From contig WKLE02005724.1 of assembly GCA_014885115.2 (NCBI GenBank), positions 1-11,145 on the forward strand: a stretch of 11,145 nucleotides of DNA, in the 5' to 3' direction. The DNA comes from Asterionellopsis glacialis. Its lineage: Eukaryota > Bacillariophyta > Plagiogrammaphyceae > Rhaphoneidales > Asterionellopsidaceae. Shown here one piece after another: positions 1 through 7,367 of this stretch; the stretch's first letter is position 1; the number at the start of each line of letters is the position of its first letter. The notes beneath the pieces are model-generated. The model was not told the DNA's origin and searched no databases. It saw nothing but the letters and a program-made list of their open reading frames with translations. Both the position numbers and the translations under genes were made by a program.

Positions 1-48
1 ATGTAGGTTTCAGTACAATTGGTACGTATAGTTGAAGATACAAGGATT

Positions 49-101
49 GTACCAGGCCTACGGTATAATGGTGTATGTACAGCCATCCGTAGGCCTGGTA
101 C
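49..101. repeat. Perfect 15-bp inverted repeat, 23-base loop
   Basis: GTACCAGGCCTACGG at 49-63 is the exact reverse complement of 87-101. The ends carry the GTACCAGG / CCTGGTAC motif that recurs in other spacers of this window. The stem would be stable as a hairpin in RNA or cruciform DNA. Its role is unknown; it may be a remnant of a small foldback element. Confidence 0.85.
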
Positions 102-125
102 TTACAAACCTATTTACCACGAAAG

Positions 126-149
126 GTACACATGTACACATGTACACAT
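126..149. repeat. Tandem repeat, 8-base unit, three copies
   Basis: The unit GTACACAT is repeated three times without change, followed by the degenerate continuation GCACATGC. It is a minisatellite-like tract in non-coding DNA and may vary in length between strains. Confidence 0.85.
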
Positions 150-459
150 GCACATGCATTGAGTTGATTGTTGTAGTCATCATTGTTTGCTAGAGGAGAA
201 ATTGGCATCGTCGTGTGCAAAAAACCATGTTACTACTGTATCAACAACAACATCAACAATTAGCTATTCAACTGATCCTGCTGGTGCTGCTGGTGCTGCC
301 ACTTTCTTGTGTTTGTGAGACTGTTGCTTGTGTGCTGGAGGTGAATTCTTGTTCTCACCACCCTTATTCTTAATACTGCAGCAGTAGCTAGGGTGATTGT
401 CGTCCAAAGTGATTTTGTTCTGATATGGTGTATGAGCTCTGACTAGAGCAAACTCTGAA

Positions 460-470
460 CCCCCCCCCCC
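460..470. repeat. Homopolymer run of 11 C
   Basis: Eleven consecutive C (G on the minus strand). Such tracts slip in replication and are error-prone in sequencing, so the true length may differ. Confidence 0.8.
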
Positions 471-840
471 TGTAGGTCTTGACAGGTCTTGGGGAATCAC
501 ATGCACATTTTTACGGAAAGTCACTGTCCTCTACTGTGGTAACAATGACATTCACTTTACCGCCGGCTACCGGCTCATTCTTTCCTAAGACAACAATTTT
601 CTTTACGTTCATAAGACAACAATCTTCATAAGACAATAAGTCACTGGTGGGATGTATTTAGTGTGACTTTTTACGTGTAATTGGTTGATTGTTGATTATC
701 ATTGATCTGGAACATTCCCCTAGTGTTGCTACGTGATGTGATGTTCTATCTCGCCCAACACTCTTGCAAAGGGTTAAATTTGCATTTCTGTTGATGTTTG
801 GTATTCTGGCAGACCATAATTGTATCCGTCCCTTCTAAGA

Positions 841-960
841 TGACAATAAGTGATGTATTCTACGGCGGATTGTTAGGTTTTTGGCCATGGCGGCAGTGGC
901 TTTTGGTTGATCAGCTTGAATTTCCTGATTGTCCCGCCGTAGAATACTGTCACTTTGACA
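841..960. repeat. Foldback (MITE-like) element with 14-bp perfect core arms
   Basis: Positions 855-868 (GTATTCTACGGCGG) are the exact reverse complement of 934-947. The similarity continues outward imperfectly: the left side begins TGACAATAAGTGAT at 841, and the right side reads TGTCACTTTGACA to 960, so TGACA occurs near both ends. The whole is about 120 bases with a 65-base interior and no coding capacity. This is the shape of a miniature inverted-repeat transposable element. No clear target-site duplication is visible, so mobile origin is an inference. Confidence 0.5.
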
Positions 961-1071
961 TTTGAAAATAGGTCATGAGTAAAAAATTATTGTGGTGAAA
1001 TGCACGAGAAGGGTGGGGGCATAGTCTGCTCTAGTCGGAGCTCGTACACCGCAATCCCACGAAATTCTCGC

Positions 1072-1200
1072 AAGTTCGCAAGTTTGCAAATTGGAAAAAG
1101 TAGTTCGGAGGGGGTGCCAACTTGTGAAAAATGCCTGGGAGTGAATACGCCCCCAAGAAAAAGTTCGCAAGTTATCCAAACAAAAAGTAGACTAGTTCGG
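1072..1200 (+). repeat. Degenerate direct repeat, about 88 bases apart
   Basis: AAGTTCGCAAGTT occurs at 1072-1084 and again at 1161-1173. Each copy is followed about 10 bases later by AAAAAGTAG (1095-1103 and 1182-1190) and then TTCGGA, with a short insertion in the second copy. This suggests an old local duplication of roughly 35-40 bases. No coding role is apparent. Confidence 0.6.
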
Positions 1201-1275
1201 ACAGACCCTTACCCTACGACGACGTGCACTATTCAAATGAGAATTTATTGAATTCGGCTATTAATTAATGTTCTC

Positions 1276-1298
1276 TAGAGTGGCTGACGATCACTCTA
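1276..1298. repeat. Short hairpin, 7-bp stem and 9-base loop
   Basis: TAGAGTG at 1276-1282 pairs with CACTCTA at 1292-1298. It lies about 190 bases upstream of the small acidic-protein start codon, so it could be regulatory, but a stem this short also arises by chance. Confidence 0.35.
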
Positions 1299-1346
1299 CA
1301 AATAATTATTTTTTCGATAGTTCTCTTTTTGTTCTTTCAAAAAAAG

Positions 1347-1354
1347 TATATATT
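1347..1354 (+). promoter_or_regulatory. Possible TATA-like element of the small acidic-protein gene
   Basis: TATATATT lies about 130 bases upstream of the ATG at 1483, after a T/A-rich stretch. The distance would leave a 5' UTR of roughly 100 bases. AT-rich sequence is common in this spacer, so the assignment rests on position alone. Confidence 0.3.
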
Positions 1355-1482
1355 GATCGTGGCTAATCCATGATGCGTGTCACTTTGTTTTGACACCTTC
1401 CGAACACTACGCATAATTTTCTTACGTGCGCACTGAAGAGATAAGCTCAGCAAATACTCGTATTAAATCAAACATTCTCAAC

Positions 1483-1722
1483 ATGGCAGAAACAGAACCC
1501 ACCCCCGCCCCCCCTGTTGAAGAAACTCCTGTCACTGAAGAGACTTCTGATGTAAAGGAAGTCGTCGAAAAAGCGGCTGATGTCGCTGAGAAAAAGGGGT
1601 TCTCCTTGTTTAGTTGCTGCAAGAGCAAGGAAGCTGTCGTAGAAGAAGCTCATGAAGAACCCAAGGCCGAAGAAGACAAGAAAGAAGACGAGAAGCCCGC
1701 TGAAGAACCCACCGAGGATTAG
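1483..1722 (+). CDS. Small acidic, low-complexity protein with Cys-Cys motif (79 aa), function unknown
   Basis: The frame starts with ATG in a good eukaryotic context (ACATGG) and ends with TAG. It is open further upstream, but only without an ATG, which decides the start. The product is dominated by Glu, Pro, Ala, Lys, Val and Thr: about 26 acidic against 10 Lys, so strongly negative. In the middle lies a short non-acidic segment, residues 39-50 (GFSLFSCCKSKE), with adjacent Cys 45 and Cys 46. There is no signal peptide or membrane span; the flanks look disordered or helical and charged. I do not recognise the family. The Cys pair beside hydrophobic and basic residues could be an S-acylation or metal/redox site, which is inference. 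The strong GAA/GAG/AAG codon pattern and clean protein-like bias argue for a real gene. It ends tail-to-tail with the isoleucyl-tRNA synthetase gene. Confidence 0.7.
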   Translation: MAETEPTPAPPVEETPVTEETSDVKEVVEKAADVAEKKGFSLFSCCKSKEAVVEEAHEEPKAEEDKKEDEKPAEEPTED

Positions 1723-2533
1723 AGATGATGCTGAGCTACATTCCTGGTGTTGAATTTGGTAAGAATGATTCAATCTCATTGCTTCGCAAACATGCTGACA
1801 ACGCAACCATTCACTCAAAATTTTCTTAATTTGCTTGTTTATCTTCGTTGGTTTTAGTTTAATATCATGTTTAATGCCAAGAAGTCGAGACTTCTCAGCC
1901 CTTTTATGTTATATGTGTAAGATGATTTTCTCAAGATTGAATATGAATCCTTGTTCTCGTAAAAATGGAAATGTTGATTGTTCTCTGTTTCCAATGTAGT
2001 GGTGGAAGTGATATAGATATCAGGTTAATGACGCTCGGGAAACTTGAGATTCTGCAAGCGCTTTCCTTCAATGTAGTCAAGTTGTGCCCAGTTTCCAGAT
2101 GAGTGACGGTATAGGTAGTAGAATAATTACATAATGAATGTGGAATAAGATCCAATGCATAACCTTTTAGATGATTAGGTATCGACGACACATGCAGTTG
2201 GTAAATACCTTTCTACCCGACCAAGAATTTTTATTTTTCATGCATTTTTTTACTCTCCAGTTTCCACTGCCAATTTACGATTTGTTGGCTATCTCACTCT
2301 CTAAACGATTACTCCATACGTTCAAAAATGTCTTCTGTGTGTTAACAGCAGGAACCGAAAACATTGCAGATCTCTCCCAGCCACATTTTTTTCAAATTTC
2401 ACAAACAATAGACTACAGCATGGCTCTGCCAGAAGACTGCAGAACATCGATTCCAAAAAATATTTCACTTGAACAGAATTTCCTTGGTCGGAGATTTCTA
2501 ACGTAGAAAATAAGAAAAGAATTATTTAAAAAA
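1723..2533. other. Convergent 3' spacer; no convincing gene
   Basis: This spacer lies between two genes that end toward each other, so it should contain both 3' UTRs and polyadenylation sites. It is AT-rich with many T runs. An ATG-initiated frame at 2171-2506 (+, 111 codons) has no recognisable domain and no clear coding bias; I do not call it a gene. No structured RNA or sizeable repeat was seen. Confidence 0.6.
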
Positions 2534-5500
2534 TTAGGCTACAGGTTGCTCCTCTGCTACAGGGCGTTCAAATTTATTACCTGTTTCCTTTTCCCAAGAG
2601 GATATTGCGTCATTGCATCGTTGGCAGGCATCATCGTGGGGCAAACCAAGTGTTCCAATCCTTTCATCATAGAACCAGCATCGTGCACATTTTTTGCCAG
2701 CAGCCTTCTTAACACCGACAACACAGCCACTTTCAGTATCGGATTTTGATACATATTTTTCGTCACAAGCGGCAGCCACCTCGTCAGCACTGTCTACCAA
2801 AACAACTTGAGATAGCATAAGAGTTGTTCTAAGGTCATCAACACCGTTTGTCTTTTCGGGAGGCGAAATTAGACTAACATCGCCGTCGAGTTTGCTCAGC
2901 ATTTCTCGAGTAGCTTCGTCGGGTGCATAGACCACTGCAGCAGCATCCAAAGATGCTCCAACCAATTTGTCATTACGGGCAACTTCCAGTACCTTGTTAA
3001 TATCATCGCGTAAATCCCGGACTTTCTGCCACATATCTGCATCGTATTCTTCGTAAGATGCAAGTTTTGTTGGCCAGCCACCTTCAAATACGCTTTCTGT
3101 TGATTTTTCGTAAGGTAAGTTTTGCCATATATCCTCTGCCATGTGTGGTAAAATTGGTGCAACCGCCTTGGCAAAGCCCTCGAGGCAAGCGTGAATTACA
3201 GTTTGACAACTCCGCCGGCGGGCATCATCGATGGACGAAATGTACAAACGATCTTTGGCAACATCAAGATAAAAGTTAGAGAGGTCAGTTGATGCGAATC
3301 GGAGTAACTCATTCGTTGCTCTATTGAACTGGTATTCATCAGTTGCTTCATCAACCTCCTTCAGTGTAGAAGCCAGTCTGCCCAACATCCACTTATCTAA
3401 AGAAGGCAATTCATCATAAGGAACTGCATTGGATTCTGGTTGACCCTCTGGAACAAAATCAGCAAGATTACCAATCATGTAACGAGCTGTGTTACGGAGC
3501 TTCCGGTAACTTTCGAATGTTTGTTTGATGATGTTGCTGCCAATGCAAACATCTCCAGAATAATCGACAGAGGCCACCCAGAGACGAAGAACATCGGCTC
3601 CATATGCAGGGTCCTTCTTTTTGTTATTTCCTCCTTCAATGACCATGAGGGGATCGACGACGTTACCGAGGGATTTAGACATCTTGAAACCCTTTTCATC
3701 CAACACAAAGCCATGAGTCAACACTGCCTTGTATGGAGCTTTCTTATTGGCAGCTACACTCGTAAGAAGACTACTCTGGAACCAACCACGGTGCTGATCA
3801 CTTCCCTCAAGGTAGAGATCGGCAGGATAGGCAAGTTCGCCACGCCCCTTTGCTACACCAGCCCAACTTGAACCAGAATCAAACCAGACATCCATAGTGT
3901 CGGTACCCTTTTTCCACTTGGCAGCGTCAGCCTTGTACATTTCAGGGAGGAGTTCTGCTTCGTCCATTTTCCACCAAGCATCACTTCCGTGTTCTGCAAA
4001 CAAATTCTGGATGTGTTCGAGGGTATGCTCATCGAGTAATACTTCATTTCCAGTCTCCCTGTCGTAAAAAACAGGAATTGGAACACCCCAAGAACGCTGA
4101 CGAGAAATACACCAATCACCGCGTCCTTGAACAAAAGAAGTAATCCTATTTTTCCCAACAGAAGGAATCCAGCGAACCTTTGACAACAATGCATATGCAA
4201 AAAAGAGAAAGTTAGAATATGAATTGCATAGATAGATTGACAATCGTCCAATCGAATAAAAAGGCGTCAGGGTTAAAAAGCTCGATTCAAATTGAACATC
4301 ATACGCAGCTCCGAACTGCGCTCAGACCCTCAGGATAATGAATTTCTTCGTCATTCGCCAAGTCGTACAAAACAAAAATATTGATAAAAACATCAAACTT
4401 GAACATTGTCAAAATGTACTTACGGTATCAACTGCATCCATGGCAGCATCCCGAAACCCTTCAACACTGGCAAACCATTGATCAGTAGCACGGAAGATGG
4501 TTGGTTTCTTGGTACGCCAATCGTATGGGTATTTATGCCCATAATCTTCTGCTTTCAACAAGGCACCCTTTTCCTGCAAGGCTTCTACAATAGCTTCGTT
4601 ACCTTCTTTTAATACACTCATTCCAGCAAACTTTTCACCGGCTTCAATAGTAAACTTGCCCACATCGTCAACGGGAGAGAGAAGTTCCAACCCATTCTTG
4701 AGACCTGTCTGGTAATCTTCTTGCCCATGCCCAGGAGCAGTGTGGACCAGTCCAGTTCCAGATTCTGTAGTGATATAATCACCACCCGCCAATACAGGTG
4801 ACACACGGTCGTAAAGTGGATGGCCGTATGTTGTTCCAACCAAATCAGCGCCAGAGAAAGTAGCGACAATCTCGAATTCTTCACCCTCAGGCAAATCAAA
4901 TTTTTTCTGCAAATACAAAATAAAGGAATGTTAGATATCATTCATATTCTGGAATTATTAGTTCACATAGCATACACATTTGAACACGTACCGCAAGAGA
5001 TCCAGCTAGATCTGTAGCTACAACAAGCTTGCCAGTCTTTTCATGGGCTACAACTGAATATTCCAAATCAGGATTAATAGCCACTGCCAGGTTGGCCGGC
5101 ATCGTCCAGGGGGTTGTTGTCCAAATAGCAACCTTGAGTGGGTCTTCGGATGAGTGATATTCGGCCAGAGCATCTGAAGGCTCATTCACTTCAAACGCAA
5201 CATAAATACTCTTGGAAACGTGTCCTTCGGGGTATTCTAACTCTGCTTCAGCAAGTGCCGTTCGAGAGGACGGTGACCAGTGCACTGGCTTTCGACCACG
5301 GAAAATATAGCCCTGCTTGTACATTTCTCCAAAGACACCAATTTGTGCAGCTTCAAAGCTTGGTTGCAGTGTCAAGTAGGGATTTTCAAAGTCGCCGATG
5401 ACACCATACCTTTGAAAACTTTCCGATTGTTTTTCAACTGTCTCCTTGGCGAACTGTGCCGCTCGTTCTCTTAGTTGGATAGGACTCATTCCCTGTCTCT

Positions 5501-6112
5501 CCTTAGATTTCATTTGTTGAAGGACTTTCAATTCAATTGGCAGTCCGTGGCAATCCCACCCAGGCACGTAGTGCACTTGCTTACCGCTAAGAATTTGTTT
5601 TCGGTTGATAAAATCCTTTAAGAGTTTGTTGAGGGCATGACCAATGTGCAAATCACCATTGGCGTATGGTGGGCCATCATGCAAAACAAAGCGTTCAGCA
5701 CCATTTGCTTCAGCCTGATCGGATAACTTTTGATATAGATTAGATTTTGTCCAAAATTCTTGCAGTTCGGGTTCACGTTTGATGGCATTTGCACGCTGTG
5801 AAAAGGGTGTGTCAGGGAGTAAAATGGTGGATGCATATGCATTCTTTTCCTTTTTAGCTCCACCCCTACCACCTTCATCACGGAGTAGAAATGAAGAAGA
5901 AGAAGAATACAGAACGTGTGAGATTTTACACAAAGATCTCGTGGTTCTATCGACCGATTTCTGTTCCACTCACCTTTGCCGGCTTTCAACTTGGTTGCGA
6001 ACCTTCTCTGTGCCCCTTTTAACGAATCAGGTGAAAAGGCACGAACAGTGTCTCTTTCACTTAGAGTTATAAGCACCGTGAGGAGGGCCATTGCGGAAGC
6101 GGCAAACCTCAT
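2534..6112 (-). CDS. Isoleucyl-tRNA synthetase, plastid-type, with bipartite plastid presequence (4 exons, 1048 aa)
   Basis: Charges tRNA-Ile with isoleucine, using ATP, for organellar translation. Exons on the minus strand are 6112-5974, 5872-4992, 4906-4424 and 4177-2534; all introns are GT-AG and splicing keeps the frame. Residues 1-25 are a hydrophobic signal peptide ending VRA, followed by Phe 26 and a basic Ser/Lys-rich stretch, the diatom plastid-import pattern. Class I motifs follow in order: HIGH at 122-125, GWDCHGLPIE at 151-160, the editing-domain WTTTPWT at 297-303 and HTAPGHGQEDY at 395-405 (editing Asp 404), DWCISRQRSWGVP from 522, WFDSGSSW at 599-606, KMSKS at 666-670 and an anticodon-binding helical domain around 760-870. 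A C-terminal zinc knuckle has Cys 998, 1001, 1019 and 1022. The insertion after VIEGG near 680 resembles cyanobacterial and plant-plastid enzymes, from memory. Nothing is truncated. The cytosolic enzyme should be encoded elsewhere; mitochondrial dual use is possible. Confidence 0.96.
4178..4423 (-). other. Intron 3 of the isoleucyl-tRNA synthetase gene (246 bases)
   Basis: The donor GTAAGT begins at 4423 and the acceptor TCAAAG ends at 4178, in phase 0. It joins ...DAVDT to VRWIPSVGK, which restores the family consensus leading into DWCISRQR. It is the longest intron; I saw no embedded gene or repeat in it. Confidence 0.9.
4907..4991 (-). other. Intron 2 of the isoleucyl-tRNA synthetase gene (85 bases)
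   Basis: The donor GTACGT begins at 4991 and the acceptor TTTGCAG ends at 4907. It lies in phase 0, inside the editing domain, between ...GSLA and KKFDLPEG. Reading through the intron hits an in-frame stop. Confidence 0.92.
5873..5973 (-). other. Intron 1 of the isoleucyl-tRNA synthetase gene (101 bases)
   Basis: The donor GTGAGT begins at 5973 and the acceptor ends ...GATGAAG at 5873, after a pyrimidine-rich TTCTTCTTCTTC tract. It splits a Gly codon (phase 1) so that G plus GT gives Gly 47. A nearby AG a few bases further on would break the frame. The intron falls just between the targeting presequence and the mature enzyme. Confidence 0.88.
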
Positions 6113-6314
6113 TTTCGGTTAGCTGTTGTTTGCCAACGAGTTGATTGGCAAGCGTATCTTGTAATGCAATCATGTCAGTTCTTGCAGAACATCAAACGCA
6201 GGCAGTTTACGCAGCACATCAGAACCGCCAGCTCCTCCCTTCGTACGTGTTCAATCGTCAGGAAGGGCTCATGCCGGGCTCATGACCAGTCCATTTCTAC
6301 TAGAAAGTTAGTAA

Positions 6315-6356
6315 GTACCTGTACCTGGTAGGTCTGTACTACGTAGGTCCTGGTAA
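6315..6356. repeat. Cluster of GTACC/TACCTGGTA repeat units
   Basis: Contains GTACCT at 6315-6320, GTACCTGGTA at 6321-6330 (reverse complement of TACCAGGTAC) and GTAGGTCCTGGTA at 6343-6355. It is related to clusters in the other spacers. Function unknown. Confidence 0.55.
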
Positions 6357-6980
6357 GGAGGAAAAAAAGCTAAGCTGGCGCGCGTACAGTATGCTTGATA
6401 GGTCGTTGCTCATCGGTGGAATCTTGATTCTTGGGGGCTAAACGCTTCGCCATGCATCGGGTGCTTCCTGCTTTTTCTCCGCTCCCTCGTCTTGATGGAG
6501 TGAGTGATGAGTGTGAGTGTGCTGTGGGAAAAAATACATTTTTGCGCTCATTTCTCATTTTTTCACACCACTACGTTCGCTGACGTAAAACTTGAACTTT
6601 CCACCGTTTCGTGTTGATTGACACCGATTTCTTTGCAGGGTCCTAGAGAATCGTCTCGTTCTGCACGTGGTCGAAATACCCTCAAGAGTTAGAAAAGCTA
6701 GAAGTCCAAGCTGCTGCATTGTGACAGACTTCTTTGCGAAGCACAGCGTAAGAACATAAGTACGTCTTTACTCTCCCTTGCTATGTTTCAGACATTGACA
6801 TGACCTGCCGCCAAGAAGGCGTCGAGAGAGAGGAAAAATCTGTTTTCGTTCTTGTGTCCCCACTACTGTCGATTTTTCCAATGCGCATGCACTGCCGGTC
6901 TCTGTCCTTCGCTCTGGTTTGTATTCTGAACAGGGTTAGTGTTTTTGATATACACAAGGGGGATAGAGTGGAACCAAAAA

Positions 6981-7035
6981 CGATACCAGTTACCAGGTAC
7001 TGAACGTGTACCAGAGCTGCTACTGGTGTAGGCCT
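6981..7035. repeat. Cluster of TACCAGGTAC-type repeat units
   Basis: Contains an exact TACCAGGTAC at 6991-7000, GTACCAG at 7008-7014 and a terminal GTAGGCCTA (7028-7036), which echoes the TAGGCCT of the inverted repeat at 49-101. Non-coding, function unknown. Confidence 0.55.
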
Positions 7036-7063
7036 ATGATTGCGACAACTAGACAGGAGACCC

Positions 7064-7071
7064 TGACGTCA
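7064..7071. promoter_or_regulatory. CRE-type palindrome TGACGTCA upstream of the carrier gene
   Basis: A perfect TGACGTCA lies 297 bases upstream of the carrier ATG, with a half-site TGACGT at 6581-6586 further up. In Phaeodactylum, TGACGT/ACGTCA elements bound by bZIP factors mediate CO2/cAMP-responsive transcription. Whether this copy works is inference: an eight-base site can occur by chance, but it lies in plausible promoter DNA. Confidence 0.35.
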
Positions 7072-7367
7072 GCGTTGTGATGTCTTCTATTTATTACGCA
7101 TTTTTTTAATTAGTTTGCAGCTGTTCTGATTTTCTTATTCTTCCGATGAATTGACGAACGGAATCTCGTTCTTCTGTATCCTCCTACCGGTTCGTACGGT
7201 ACATGATATTCGTGCTCTTAGAGGGGACTTCATGAAAGATGCCTTGAAAAATTACCCAGCAAAGAACTGAACAAGGAAAAGCGTGTTAACTTTTCCATTA
7301 CACTTTATTGTTGTCGATTACTTGCATTGTCTCACTTTGTACTTTATTGTATGTATGGATAAACATA

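Larger units (their letters stand above)
1..1482. other. Intergenic region with small repeats; no convincing gene
   Basis: No recognisable protein or RNA gene is seen in this stretch. It holds a perfect inverted repeat (49-101), an 8-base tandem repeat (126-149), an 11-base C run (460-470), short direct repeats of TTCATAAGACAA (608-619 and 625-636), a foldback element (841-960), a degenerate direct repeat (about 1072-1200) and a hairpin (1276-1298). The last 150 bases probably hold the promoter and 5' UTR of the small acidic-protein gene. An open frame on the minus strand at 264-524 lacks an ATG and is treated under findings. Confidence 0.6.
6113..7367. other. Head-to-head intergenic region with short repeats and CRE-like sites
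   Basis: This 1.25 kb spacer separates two divergently transcribed genes and should carry both promoters. A CCAAT sequence (minus strand, 6144-6148) lies about 32 bases before the synthetase ATG. GTACC-type repeats occur at 6315-6356 and 6981-7035, TGACGT at 6581-6586 and TGACGTCA at 7064-7071. Pyrimidine-rich acceptor-like sequences ending TTTGCAG near 6639 and 7115 leave room for a spliced 5' UTR of the carrier gene, which cannot be settled by eye. Short ATG frames at 6370-6558 (-) and 6800-7003 (+) look like chance. Confidence 0.6.

Noticed and set aside
1468..1818. Minus-strand frame of 116 codons opposite the acidic-protein gene
   Set aside because: It is the mirror of Glu/Lys codons on the other strand, giving Phe/Ser/Leu runs; the plus-strand frame has the better start and composition.
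2171..2506. ATG-initiated plus-strand frame of 111 codons between the small gene and the synthetase
   Set aside because: No domain, no signal, Phe/Leu-rich from T runs, and it lies where two 3' UTRs should be. Length is within what AT-rich non-coding DNA gives by chance.
5618..6112. Unspliced 164-codon frame from the synthetase ATG through intron 1
   Set aside because: After the donor at 5973 it leaves the conserved frame; splicing 5973-5873 restores the family sequence exactly. It would only matter as an intron-retained transcript.
6370..6558. 62-codon ATG frame on the minus strand upstream of the synthetase
   Set aside because: Short, Ser/Arg-rich, partly from a GTGAGT-like microsatellite; no domain and no splice path to the downstream gene that I could support.
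6800..7003. 67-codon ATG frame on the plus strand upstream of the carrier gene
   Set aside because: No motif or family resemblance, and its end runs into the repeat cluster at 6981-7035.
7308..7367. 20-codon hydrophobic upstream extension of the carrier frame
   Set aside because: It begins with TTG and has no ATG, so it is not a credible eukaryotic start; the first ATG is 7368.
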